From Neotabrizicola shimadae (lineage in GTDB: Bacteria; Pseudomonadota; Alphaproteobacteria; Rhodobacterales; Rhodobacteraceae): DNA of 64,000 bases. Shown here in pieces: positions 36,786-45,228 of the stretch. Numbering within the stretch: position 1 is the first letter of the stretch; every line of letters starts with the position of its first letter. A model generated the notes under the pieces. The model worked only from the letters and a program-made list of their open reading frames with translations. It was not told the DNA's origin and did not search any database. Made by a program: the position numbers and the translations under genes. Location: assembly GCF_019623905.1 (NCBI RefSeq), contig NZ_CP069370.1:2294001-2358000 (forward strand), in the 5' to 3' direction.

Positions 36786-37409
36786 ATGCACCGCACGGCC
36801 GCCGTCCTGTTCGCGATGCTCGCCGCCGCGCCTGCCCAGGCCGCAGTCGAGGCCTGCCTCACCACCATCGGCGGGGCCGACATTCCCCTGTCATACGACA
36901 CCACCGACAAGGCGCTGCGCGACAACCGGTCCATGCGCGAACGGCTGTTCGGCGGCTATGGCCATGTCACCTGCCCCGGCTATGTCACGCTGCGCGCCAT
37001 GACGCCCGACCTGACCGACGACCAGCGCCAGCCCTTCTGCCTGGTCTGGGACGAAAAGGCCGACACCTACACCGGCTTCCAGGTGGGCAAGCGCGATTCC
37101 TGGGCCGAATGCGCTGCACCTTCGGGGCTGTTCTGCCGGGGGGTCAATGCCTCGGCCCAGACCGCCGGGGCGGTCGCGGGCGCCATCGGCCGCGCCGCGA
37201 CCGGCGCGCCCTTGACCGGCGGCGCCAATGCGACGCTGGACACCGCCTCGGGCGCGCTGATCGCCACCGGGGCGGGAAGTTCCATCCTGTCGATGCTGGG
37301 TACCGCGGCCAGTTCGGCGGTCGCCGCGCTGTCGGCCCCCGCCGTGGCCGCGGGCGCCGCCGTCACCGTGGTGGCGGTCGGCGGCGCAGTCTACGTCTGC
37401 GGCGAATAG
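36786..37409 (+). CDS. Hypothetical secreted protein
   Basis: 207 aa with an N-terminal signal peptide (MHRTAAVLFAMLAAAPAQA, cleavage likely before AVEAC). Six Cys residues lie in the mature part, up to GLFCRGVN and the terminal VCGE. The last 70 residues are an Ala/Gly/Val-rich hydrophobic stretch (SSAVAALSAPAVAAGAAVTV) that could insert in a membrane. No family is recognised. It starts 4 bp after the hemE stop, so it is probably co-transcribed; a link to haem is not evident. Confidence 0.7.
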   Translation: MHRTAAVLFAMLAAAPAQAAVEACLTTIGGADIPLSYDTTDKALRDNRSMRERLFGGYGHVTCPGYVTLRAMTPDLTDDQRQPFCLVWDEKADTYTGFQVGKRDSWAECAAPSGLFCRGVNASAQTAGAVAGAIGRAATGAPLTGGANATLDTASGALIATGAGSSILSMLGTAASSAVAALSAPAVAAGAAVTVVAVGGAVYVCGE

Positions 37410-37423
37410 CGCCTGCGGGCCGC

Positions 37424-37717
37424 TTACTCCTGCACCTGGCAGATGCCGTTGGCGCCGCCCTTGCCGGTCCAGGTCGCCAGAACCGAACCATCGGGGTTGA
37501 TGCTGAAGTCGATGGCGTCGTGGCCGTGAGTGGCCTCCCAGGCGATGGCGCTGAACTTTTTCAGCTTGGCTTCCTTGCCGTTGATGTAGACCGGCCCGCC
37601 CTCATCGGCATGCACCTCGACCCCGGCGCCGCAGGTGGCGTTGAAGAAGGGAATACCGGCCTGGGCGGCACCTGCCGCGACCAGGACGAAAGCGGTGGAA
37701 AGGACAAGGGCGCGCAT
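37424..37717 (-). CDS. Hypothetical small periplasmic protein
   Basis: 97 aa from ATG 37717, which is preceded by AGAGG on the minus strand. Signal peptide MRALVLSTAFVLVAAGAAQA, then a small mature domain with two Cys residues (NATCGAGVEV and GICQVQE) that could form a disulphide. It is convergent with the preceding secreted protein (14 bp between stops). No family recognised. Confidence 0.7.
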   Translation of the reverse strand: MRALVLSTAFVLVAAGAAQAGIPFFNATCGAGVEVHADEGGPVYINGKEAKLKKFSAIAWEATHGHDAIDFSINPDGSVLATWTGKGGANGICQVQE

Positions 37718-37818
37718 GATCAACCTCTGCAAAGTTTCGCTGGCTCCGGAAACCACCGGAACCGCGGAAACGCTACGAAGGCTGGCGCCGCGCCACTATC
37801 CGCAAGGCGAATCCCGCC

Positions 37819-37854
37819 TCACCCGCACTTGGAATGGCCGCAGGATCCGCAGGT
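37819..37854 (-). repeat. Duplicated 3' end of nrdJ (outer copy)
   Basis: 36 bases matching 35 of 36 positions at the true 3' end of nrdJ (38216-38251). It includes the stop codon and encodes the same CGSCGHSKCG tail. It lies 361 bp beyond the real nrdJ end, in the same orientation, and no gene reads through it. It looks like one arm of a direct repeat flanking a small insertion. Confidence 0.85.
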
Positions 37855-37881
37855 TGAACCAAGCTCACGGGGACAGAAGCT

Positions 37882-37908
37882 CGCCCCCTGCGAAGTCCAC
37901 AGGGGGCG
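37882..37908 (-). terminator. Hairpin downstream of the 47-codon gene
   Basis: CGCCCCCTG (37882-37890) pairs perfectly with CAGGGGGCG (37900-37908) across a 9-nt loop. It begins about 13 nt after the stop of the minus-strand 47-codon gene. There is no long U tract, so termination is plausible rather than certain. Confidence 0.45.
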
Positions 37909-37921
37909 AACGAAGTGTTCG

Positions 37922-38065
37922 TCAGTCTTCCTTCTCGGGCCGCGTATCCCTAATCGGGAAGGCACGCAGCCCTGGGGCGCGGGCATAAATCTTGCGACCA
38001 TCCTTGGTCGTGATATACGCTGCCCACCTGATCCGACGATCAGGGTCTACAGTAGGCTTCTTCAT
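37922..38065 (-). CDS. Small basic hypothetical protein inside the nrdJ-end insert
   Basis: 47 aa, MKKPTVDPDRRIRWAAYITT followed by KDGRKIYARAPGLRAF and a charged tail PEKED. ATG 38065 has a good Shine-Dalgarno, AAGGA, at a 7-nt spacing, and a hairpin follows the stop. No family recognised. It is the only convincing gene on the lower-GC segment bounded by the two copies of the nrdJ 3' end, so it may be cargo of a tiny integrated element. Confidence 0.6.
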   Translation of the reverse strand: MKKPTVDPDRRIRWAAYITTKDGRKIYARAPGLRAFPIRDTRPEKED

Positions 38066-38090
38066 GTTGTAGTCCTTCATGAAGTGTCAG

Positions 38091-38132
38091 CGCCCCAGTC
38101 GATCACTTGCTAGGTGTCCTTCGACTGGGGCG
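38091..38132. repeat. 12-bp inverted repeat between nrdJ and the 47-codon gene
   Basis: CGCCCCAGTCGA (38091-38102) and TCGACTGGGGCG (38121-38132) are perfect inverted copies around an 18-nt spacer. There is no U tract on either strand. It could be an nrdJ 3'-end structure, an operator for the small gene, or an end structure of the inserted segment. Confidence 0.6.
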
Positions 38133-38215
38133 TGTCCTCCGATCAGACGCCACCATGGCGACAATCGCGGACCTCAGTTCCGAGCGCTTGTTATGCGTCG
38201 GGAATTCTCTTGCGA

Positions 38216-38251
38216 TCACCCGCACTTCGAATGGCCGCAGGATCCGCAGGT
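38216..38251 (-). repeat. Duplicated 3' end of nrdJ (copy within the gene)
   Basis: Last 36 bases of nrdJ including TGA. It forms a direct repeat with 37819-37854, with one mismatch. The segment between the repeats (37855-38215) is visibly less GC-rich than the flanks. Confidence 0.85.
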
Positions 38252-40498
38252 CAGGCAACCCTCGACCATGCGCAGATCAAAGCTGCCACAGCTTGGGCAG
38301 GTGGCCGAGGGCCGCGCGCCCACCACCATCAGCTCGGCCTTGGGGTCGGATTTCAGGCCCATCCCCTCGCCTGCGATGAAGCCTATGCCGATCAGGTGGC
38401 GTTCGATCACCCCGCCGATGGCGGCAAGGATCGAGGGCACATAGCGCCCCTCCATCCAGGCGCCGCCGCGCGGATCGAACACCGCCTTCAGTTCCTCGAC
38501 CACGAAGGACACATCGCCCCCGCGCCGGAACACCGCGGAAATCATCCGCGTCAGCGCCACGGTCCAGGCGAAATGCTCCATGTTCTTCGAGTTGATGAAC
38601 ACCTCGAAGGGCCGGCGGTGCCCGGCGATGACGATGTCGTTCACCGTGATGTAGAGCGCATGCTCGGACCCCGGCCATTTCAGCTTGTAGGTCTGGCCCT
38701 CCAGCGCGGAAGGCCGGTCCAGCGGTTCCGACAGATACACCACCTCGGCCCCCTCCGGCACCGCGCGGGCGGTGGCCGGCGCCTCGGCGGGCGGGGCGGC
38801 GGTTTCGCTGACCGTCAGCACCGAGCCTGTCACCGCGTTGGGGCGATAGGTGGTGCAGCCCTTGCAGCCCTGGTCCCAGGCGGCCAGGTAGACATCCTGG
38901 AAATCCTCGAAACTGATGTCCTCGGGGCAGTTGATCGTCTTGGAAATCGACGAATCCACCCATTTCTGCGCCGCTGCCTGCATCTTCACATGGTCGAGCG
39001 GCGGCAGGGTCTGCGCGTTGACGAAGTGATCCGGCAGCGGCGCATCGCCATGCGTCTCGCGCCACAGTCGCACCGCGTAATCCACCACCTCTTCCTCGGT
39101 CCGCGACCCATCGGGCTGCAGCACTTTGCGGGTATAGGCATAGGCAAAGACCGGCTCGATACCGGACGACACGTTGCCCGCATACAGGCTGATGGTCCCC
39201 GTGGGCGCGATCGAGGTCAGCAGCGCATTGCGGATGCCATGCGCCCGGATTGCACTTTTCACATCTTCGTCCATATGAACCAGTGAGCCCGAGGCCAGAT
39301 ACTTGTCTGCATCGAACAGCGGGAAGGCCCCCTTCTCTTTCGCAAGGTCCACCGAGGCCAGATAGGCGCTGCGCGCGATGGCATGCATCCAGGTCTCGGT
39401 CGCTGCCGCCGCCTCGTCGCTGCCATAGCGCAGGCCCACCATCAGAAGCGCATCGGCCAGCCCCGTCACCCCCAGCCCGATCCGCCGCTTGGCCGCGGCT
39501 TCCTCGGCCTGCTGCGGCAGCGGGAAGCGGCTCGCGTCCACCGTGTTGTCCATCATGCGCACCGCCACGCGCACCAGCCGGTCCAGTTCCCCCATGTCCA
39601 GCGCCGCCTCGGGCGTGAAGGCGCCCGACACCAGGCTGGCAAGGTTGATCGACCCCAGAAGGCAGGCGCCATAGGGCGGCAGCGGCTGCTCACCGCAGGG
39701 ATTGGTCGCGGCGATGGTCTCGCAATAGGCGAGGTTGTTCATCGCGTTGATGCGGTCGATGAAGATCACGCCCGGTTCCGCAAAATCATAGGTGTTGCGC
39801 ATGATGCGCATCCACAGGTCGCGCGCCTGCACCGTGCGATAGACGCGGCCGTCGAACATCAGCTCCCACGGCCCGTCCGCCTTGACCGCCGCCATGAAGG
39901 CATCGGTCACCAGCACGGAAAGGTTGAACATGCGCAGCCGCGCCGGGTCCTTCTTCGCCTCGATGAAAGCCTCGATGTCAGGGTGGTCGCAGCGCATCGT
40001 CGCCATCATCGCACCGCGCCGCGACCCGGCCGACATGATGGTGCGGCACATCGCATCCCAGACATCCATGAACGACAGCGGTCCCGAGGCATCGGCCGCC
40101 ACGCCATGCACTTCCGCCCCGCGCGGCCGGATGGTGGAGAAATCGTAGCCGATCCCCCCGCCCTGCTGCATGGTCAGCGCGGCTTCCTTCAGCGAATCGA
40201 AGATGCCGGCCATGCTGTCGGGAATCGTCCCCATGACGAAGCAGTTGAACAGCGTGACCGACCGCCCGGTGCCCGCCCCGGCGGTGATGCGGCCCGCGGG
40301 GAGGTAGCGGAATCCGTCCAGCGCGCCGTAGAAGGCGTCTTCCCACTGCGCAGGGTCCTTTTCCACCGCCGCCAGCGCCCGCGCAATGCGGCGCCAGGTG
40401 TCCTCGACCGTGCCGTCCAGGACCGTGCCATCCGCCTGTTTCAGCCGGTATTTCATGTCCCAGATCTGCTCGGCGATGGGGGCGGAAAAGCGGGTCAT
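38216..40498 (-). CDS. nrdJ: Vitamin B12-dependent (class II) ribonucleotide reductase
   Basis: Adenosylcobalamin-dependent reduction of ribonucleotides to deoxyribonucleotides, 760 aa. The active-site region shows TLFNCFVMGTIPDS, NPCGEQPLPPYGACLLGSINL with the radical-site Cys/Asn/Glu, and SIAPTGTISLYAGNVSSGIEP. The C-terminus is a Cys-rich tail, ATCPSCGS then GCLTCGSCGHSKCG, likely a zinc ribbon or redox-relay tail. No cobalamin riboswitch or clear NrdR box was found upstream. Its last 36 bases are repeated downstream. It is divergent from the DUF1489 gene. Confidence 0.96.
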   Translation of the reverse strand: MTRFSAPIAEQIWDMKYRLKQADGTVLDGTVEDTWRRIARALAAVEKDPAQWEDAFYGALDGFRYLPAGRITAGAGTGRSVTLFNCFVMGTIPDSMAGIFDSLKEAALTMQQGGGIGYDFSTIRPRGAEVHGVAADASGPLSFMDVWDAMCRTIMSAGSRRGAMMATMRCDHPDIEAFIEAKKDPARLRMFNLSVLVTDAFMAAVKADGPWELMFDGRVYRTVQARDLWMRIMRNTYDFAEPGVIFIDRINAMNNLAYCETIAATNPCGEQPLPPYGACLLGSINLASLVSGAFTPEAALDMGELDRLVRVAVRMMDNTVDASRFPLPQQAEEAAAKRRIGLGVTGLADALLMVGLRYGSDEAAAATETWMHAIARSAYLASVDLAKEKGAFPLFDADKYLASGSLVHMDEDVKSAIRAHGIRNALLTSIAPTGTISLYAGNVSSGIEPVFAYAYTRKVLQPDGSRTEEEVVDYAVRLWRETHGDAPLPDHFVNAQTLPPLDHVKMQAAAQKWVDSSISKTINCPEDISFEDFQDVYLAAWDQGCKGCTTYRPNAVTGSVLTVSETAAPPAEAPATARAVPEGAEVVYLSEPLDRPSALEGQTYKLKWPGSEHALYITVNDIVIAGHRRPFEVFINSKNMEHFAWTVALTRMISAVFRRGGDVSFVVEELKAVFDPRGGAWMEGRYVPSILAAIGGVIERHLIGIGFIAGEGMGLKSDPKAELMVVGARPSATCPSCGSFDLRMVEGCLTCGSCGHSKCG

Positions 40499-40620
40499 GC
40501 GGGAAATCCGTTACAGCTTGTGGGGAGATCGGGCGGAACGCACAAGATACGCCCTGCCCGCGAAAGGGTCAACTTGCGGCGGCGGCCCGGCGCACTATCC
40601 TGTGTCCGAAGGGGATCAAC

Positions 40621-41052
40621 ATGGCCGGTCACATCAACATCCTGAAACTCTGTGTCGGCGCCGAGTCGGTCGAAGACCTGACCCAATGGCAGCAGGAAAA
40701 CCGGCACCGCTGGCCTGCGGGCCGCGCCGAGCATGTCACCCGCATGTGGCCCAAGCGCGAGGCCGAGGTCACGGGGGGCGGTTCGCTCTACTGGGTCATC
40801 AAGGGCGTGATCCTGTGCCGCCAGCGCATCCTGGCGCTGGAACCGCGCGACGAGGGCGACGGCATCAACCGCTGTGCTCTGATCCTCGATGCCGAGGTGA
40901 TCCGCACCGCCCCCGCGCCCCGCCGCCCCTTCCAGGGCTGGCGCTATCTCGACCCCGCCGACAGCCCCCCCGACCTGGCCCGCCGCAAATCCGGCGAGGA
41001 CGCGCTGCCGCCGGGCATGGCCGAGGCGCTGGCCGAATTCGGCTGGCGCTAG
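40621..41052 (+). CDS. DUF1489 family protein
   Basis: 143 aa, MAGHINILKLCVGAESVEDL at the N-terminus. The conserved WVIKGVILCRQRILALEP and a C-terminal PFQGWRYLDPADSPPDL are typical of the alphaproteobacterial DUF1489 family. It is probably cytosolic; the function is unknown. It is divergent from nrdJ (122 bp between starts) and convergent with the caspase-like gene (3 bp between stops). Confidence 0.9.
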   Translation: MAGHINILKLCVGAESVEDLTQWQQENRHRWPAGRAEHVTRMWPKREAEVTGGGSLYWVIKGVILCRQRILALEPRDEGDGINRCALILDAEVIRTAPAPRRPFQGWRYLDPADSPPDLARRKSGEDALPPGMAEALAEFGWR

Positions 41053-41055
41053 CCG

Positions 41056-44000
41056 CTACTGCAACGCCATCAGGCTGCCCACGGCCACCCAGCCCATGGC
41101 CCGCCCGTCCTTGGCGATGCGGGCGAAACCGTCCCGCTCCTCGATCCGGTACACCCCCAGCATCGCGCCTTCGGGAATGGCGCCCACCGGGGCGCCGCCC
41201 GGCCCGTCCAGCAGGGCCGCGCCGGGCAGGGCCACATGGGTCAGCGTGGTGGGGAAGGCCTCCTCATCCGACAGCACCGCGACCGAGGCGCCAAGCGCGA
41301 AATCCGATCCGCGGATCGACATCTGCGGCACCTGCCGCAACCCGAAGGCGGCTTGCGAGATCTCGGGCACCGTGCGGTCCAGATAGCCCGCCAGTTCCGT
41401 CACCTCGATCGTGGCATTGCCGTTGTCATCGGCCTGGCCAAGCGCGTCCAACAGCGCGAAGGTCAGCACGCCATGCCCGCGATAGCCTTCCAGCGCCGGG
41501 GCATCGTCGGTCGAGGCCGACAGGATGGTGCGCCCCATGGCGCGGGTCAGGCGGGCCACCGCGGCCGATTGCGCCGCCGCCGCATCCACGCTGCGCGTGC
41601 CGGTCAGGGACCCGCTTTCGCAGGTGTCATAGATCATCACCGACTTCTTGGCCCGGATCGCGGCCGCCCAGTCCTGCCAACGGTCCTGGTCGATGCCAAG
41701 CCGCGTGATCGCATCCTCGCCGTCAAAGCGGAAATCCTGCGGGATGAAATAGTACCGCCCCTCCACCGTCTTGCCGTGACCGGCCAGGAAGAAGACAAAC
41801 ACATCCTGCGGCCGCACCTTGGCGGCCAGGTCGGCAAAGGCCGCGTCCAGCCCGGCGCCAGTGACCTGCGCATCCAGCAGCGTCACCACCTCGACCTTGC
41901 CGAACAGCCCCTGCCCCGCCTTGCCCATCGCCTCGGCAAAGGCCTTCGCATCAGCGGCGGCATAGTTCAGCTTCAGCCGCCCGTCGGCATAATCGTTCAC
42001 CCCCACCGACAGCACGTAAAGGTCGGGCGCCACATCCGTCGCGACGCCGTCCCAGTTGACCGTCAGCGAAGCAGGGACCGAGGCCAGAAGGCCCGCCGCA
42101 TTGTAGGCCACCACCTCGATCAGGTTGGCGCCGGGCTCCAAAGCCACCCGCGCCCGCGCCTTCGGCACATCGCTTTCCAGCGCCGCCGCGCCGCGCGCGC
42201 CCTCCTGCACCGCAACGGTCAGCCCGTTCACCCGCCATTCGATGCGCCCGATGCCGCCGCCCTCGTCAGTGATCTCGGCCTCCACTTCGATCTCGGGGGT
42301 TTCGGCGGTCGTGCCCTCCATCGGCAGGGCAAAGCGCGTCAGGGGCGCCGGCCCGGTCTTCAGGATCGCGGCAAGGTCCAGCTGCGCCGCCGCCTTGGCC
42401 ACCTCGCCCTCGGGGTCGCCGGCCAGCTTGGCGCGCACCAGATCGGGGCGGTACAGCGCCTGATAGACCTGATCCACCGAAAAGGCGGTCAGCCCGTTCG
42501 CCACCGACACCAGCCGCGCGCCGTTGGGCGAGGCGGCGAAAAAGCCTTCCGGTGTCAGCACCAGCCACTCGCCGTCCGGCGTCGCCAGAAACTCGGCCAG
42601 CAAGGCCCCGGTCTTCAGATCATAGGCCCGGTGCAGGCCCACGGTTTCCGACTGCACGGCCATTGCACCGCCGCGCAGCGTCACTGCCTGCCCCGGGCCT
42701 GGCAAAGCCTCGATCGCCTCGGCCAGTTCGGCCGGGGGCGGCGCAGCATAATCGGCAAATCCCTGCGAGGCGCGCTCGGCCTCTTCTCCGGTCGCGGTGC
42801 GCACCTCCAGCGTGTCGAAATCCACTGCTACGATGTCACCTTCGTCCAGCGCATCCGCCAGATACAGCGTGGCACCGTCCGACCAGGCCATTTCCTCGGC
42901 CCCGATCGCGGGCACCTCGACCCGCGTTTCCAGAGCGCCGGCCTCCATGTCCCAGACCCAGACCGACCCGTCCCCGTCCGACGACAGGTAAAGCGCGCCG
43001 CCCGGCGGGGCGGCCGCGCCCTTCGCCTCGGCCAGCGGCTCGCCGAAGGCCGCGGTGATGCGGCCCTGCGCCGGATCGAAGCGCACGATGGCATCGCCCT
43101 CGGCCCCCACCAGGATCACGTCGCCTGTACCCGGCACAAAGGCCAGCCGGTCCACCGCGAACATCGACCGGGCGATGCCGTCGCCCGGATCCTGAGCGTT
43201 CAGCGATTCGCTCGCCACCGCCTCGCCGGTGCTCAGGTCGCGCACCTCGACCTTCACCGTCCAGTCCTCGTCGCTGTTGCCGGCATAGGCCACGCGGCGG
43301 CCATCGTCGGACAGGTCCAGCGTCAGCACATCGGTCAGGCTGTCGGGCAGGTCCAGCACCTGCGGCGCCTCTTCCTCGCGCGTGATCGTGAGGTAGGTCC
43401 GCATCTTGTAGAACCCGTCCGGCTGCTCCTCCGACCGGACCCCCGCCACGACCAGCGTGCCCTCGGGCGAAAGTGCCATGTTCGGCACCGGCCCCGACAT
43501 CATCGGCGGCTCTTCCGGGGGAGGTGCTCCCGCGATCTGCGACAGGATCTCGCCCTCCGGCGTTGCGCGGCCGAGGTCGCCCCGCGACGAGCCCACAAGC
43601 ACCGACCCGCTGTCCGGCGCAAAGCGCAGTTTTTCGCCCGGCAAGCCCAGCCGCGCGTGCAGCGCGCCATCGGGCAGCGACCACAGCGCCGGTTCCACCC
43701 CATCGGTCACCGCCAGGAACCGCCCGTCCGGCGACAGAACCATGTCCTTGACCGGCCCGTCATGCGGCCGGATGCGGTGCAACTCCGCCCCCGTCACCGC
43801 GTCGATCAGCACCAGATGCCCGGTCTCTGTCCCCACGGCCAGGATCTCTGTTCCCGGCAAGAGCAGCGCCTGCGTCGCCCCCGGCAGCTTCAGCTTGCGG
43901 ATCAGCCGGTGGCTCGTCGCATCCCACAGCGCCACCTCGGCCTCCTCGCGGTTGGCCAGCGTGGTGATCATCACCCGGCCATCGGTCGAGAAGGTGATCG

Positions 44001-45138
44001 CATGAAGCGACACCACATCCTGCGCAAAATACCAATGCGGGGCCGAGGGCACCAGCGCATAGCCCGGATCGCGCCCCGCCTGCGCCGCCGCCAGATCGGC
44101 CAGCGGCAGGTTCAGCATGGTCGCCGGATCGGCCGCCTCGGCCGCGACCACGCCCCAGCCGGTTTCGGTCTTCACCGCCGCCACGCCGCCCCCGGCCCGC
44201 GTGAAATCCACGAACTGCGGCGCCACGGCAAAGCTGCCATCCGGTGCCAGGAATCCGCGCTTGCCGCCCAGATTCACCCCGGCCAGCCCGTCGCTGAAGG
44301 AATAGGCCGCGTCGAACTGCGGCGCGATCACCCATTGCCCCTGCCGGTCGATATAGCCCCACAGCCCCGTCGTGCGGTCCTTCACCGGCGCCACGCCTTC
44401 AGAGAACTCGCGCGCCCCCGTCCACTCGCCCGCGATCTCCAGCGAATTGCCCCAGGGCCCCACATAGGCCCAGGTCTCGCCCTGCCGCACCGCGCCCATC
44501 TCCTCGACAAAGGGCCGCGCCTCGTCGAACACCGCTTCCCCGCCCGAGATCGTGCCGTACTGGCATTCGAGATATCCGAAGCGCCCGCCCAACTCGACCA
44601 CGGCCACCCCGCCCACCGGCACGCCAAAGGCGCCATCCCCGGCGCTGGTCGCCCGCGGCTCGGCGCCCCGCCAATCCGCCACCGCCTCGCCGTTCAGCCG
44701 CCCGGTCACGCAGAACCCGTCGTTGCCCACCAGCTCGTCGATGTTCAGCACCGCCTCCTGCGGCTGGCCCTGCGGGTCCAGCGCATACCAGGCGCCCTGC
44801 CACTTCACCGGGGTGATGTCCGAGGGCGTGCCCATCGCCTGGAACTCGAAGGGCAGCACCTCGCGCCCCTCGATGTCCACTGCGCCCCAAAGGCCGCCGC
44901 GCTGCACGGCAAAGCGCCCCTGCCCCGCCCCGCCCACCGCCTCGAACTGCGGCGCCAGCACCCATTGGCCATCGCGCCCCATCAGGCCCCAGGCCTGGCC
45001 GTCGAACAGCGGCACCACGCCCTGATGCGCCACCCCCGCATCGGCGAAACGCGGCTCGGCCACCCATCGGAACCCGTCCTGGGCGGCAGCGGCAAGGGGA
45101 AACAGGGCGAGCGAAAGGGAGAGGAAATGTCTGAACAT
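41056..45138 (-). CDS. Secreted multidomain caspase-like protein (WG repeats, WD40-like propeller, peptidase C14, SH3-like)
   Basis: 1360 aa from ATG 45138 (MFRHFLSLSLALFPLAAAAQ signal peptide). Residues about 20-350 contain WG-type repeats such as WGLMGRDGQWVLAPQFEAV, WGYIDRQGQWVIAPQFDA and GFLAPDGSFAVAPQF. Residues about 360-850 look like a WD40-type beta-propeller (ITFSTDGRVMITTLAN, VALWDATSHRL, MVLSPDGRFLAVTD, WVWDMEAGALE). An Ig-like stretch (IEWRVNGLTVAV, EPGANLIEVVAYNAAG) follows. The C14 caspase-like domain starts at about 1040 (LYVLSVGVNDYADG), with the catalytic dyad His1121 (FLAGHGKT) and Cys1173 (YDTCESGSL). The last 55 residues resemble an SH3-type domain. Processing and targets are unknown. 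Confidence 0.88.
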   Translation of the reverse strand: MFRHFLSLSLALFPLAAAAQDGFRWVAEPRFADAGVAHQGVVPLFDGQAWGLMGRDGQWVLAPQFEAVGGAGQGRFAVQRGGLWGAVDIEGREVLPFEFQAMGTPSDITPVKWQGAWYALDPQGQPQEAVLNIDELVGNDGFCVTGRLNGEAVADWRGAEPRATSAGDGAFGVPVGGVAVVELGGRFGYLECQYGTISGGEAVFDEARPFVEEMGAVRQGETWAYVGPWGNSLEIAGEWTGAREFSEGVAPVKDRTTGLWGYIDRQGQWVIAPQFDAAYSFSDGLAGVNLGGKRGFLAPDGSFAVAPQFVDFTRAGGGVAAVKTETGWGVVAAEAADPATMLNLPLADLAAAQAGRDPGYALVPSAPHWYFAQDVVSLHAITFSTDGRVMITTLANREEAEVALWDATSHRLIRKLKLPGATQALLLPGTEILAVGTETGHLVLIDAVTGAELHRIRPHDGPVKDMVLSPDGRFLAVTDGVEPALWSLPDGALHARLGLPGEKLRFAPDSGSVLVGSSRGDLGRATPEGEILSQIAGAPPPEEPPMMSGPVPNMALSPEGTLVVAGVRSEEQPDGFYKMRTYLTITREEEAPQVLDLPDSLTDVLTLDLSDDGRRVAYAGNSDEDWTVKVEVRDLSTGEAVASESLNAQDPGDGIARSMFAVDRLAFVPGTGDVILVGAEGDAIVRFDPAQGRITAAFGEPLAEAKGAAAPPGGALYLSSDGDGSVWVWDMEAGALETRVEVPAIGAEEMAWSDGATLYLADALDEGDIVAVDFDTLEVRTATGEEAERASQGFADYAAPPPAELAEAIEALPGPGQAVTLRGGAMAVQSETVGLHRAYDLKTGALLAEFLATPDGEWLVLTPEGFFAASPNGARLVSVANGLTAFSVDQVYQALYRPDLVRAKLAGDPEGEVAKAAAQLDLAAILKTGPAPLTRFALPMEGTTAETPEIEVEAEITDEGGGIGRIEWRVNGLTVAVQEGARGAAALESDVPKARARVALEPGANLIEVVAYNAAGLLASVPASLTVNWDGVATDVAPDLYVLSVGVNDYADGRLKLNYAAADAKAFAEAMGKAGQGLFGKVEVVTLLDAQVTGAGLDAAFADLAAKVRPQDVFVFFLAGHGKTVEGRYYFIPQDFRFDGEDAITRLGIDQDRWQDWAAAIRAKKSVMIYDTCESGSLTGTRSVDAAAAQSAAVARLTRAMGRTILSASTDDAPALEGYRGHGVLTFALLDALGQADDNGNATIEVTELAGYLDRTVPEISQAAFGLRQVPQMSIRGSDFALGASVAVLSDEEAFPTTLTHVALPGAALLDGPGGAPVGAIPEGAMLGVYRIEERDGFARIAKDGRAMGWVAVGSLMALQ

Positions 45139-45228
45139 GGCGCCAGATTGCGGAACCGCTGCCCCAAGGGCAACTGACAAACGCCGTCACCCCTTCCCTT
45201 TCCGCCCCGCCCCCGCGACAACGGGGCC

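Noticed and set aside
40499-40620. Cobalamin riboswitch or NrdR box upstream of the B12-dependent nrdJ
   Set aside because: I looked for the conserved B12-box and for paired NrdR palindromes in the 122-bp region and saw neither.
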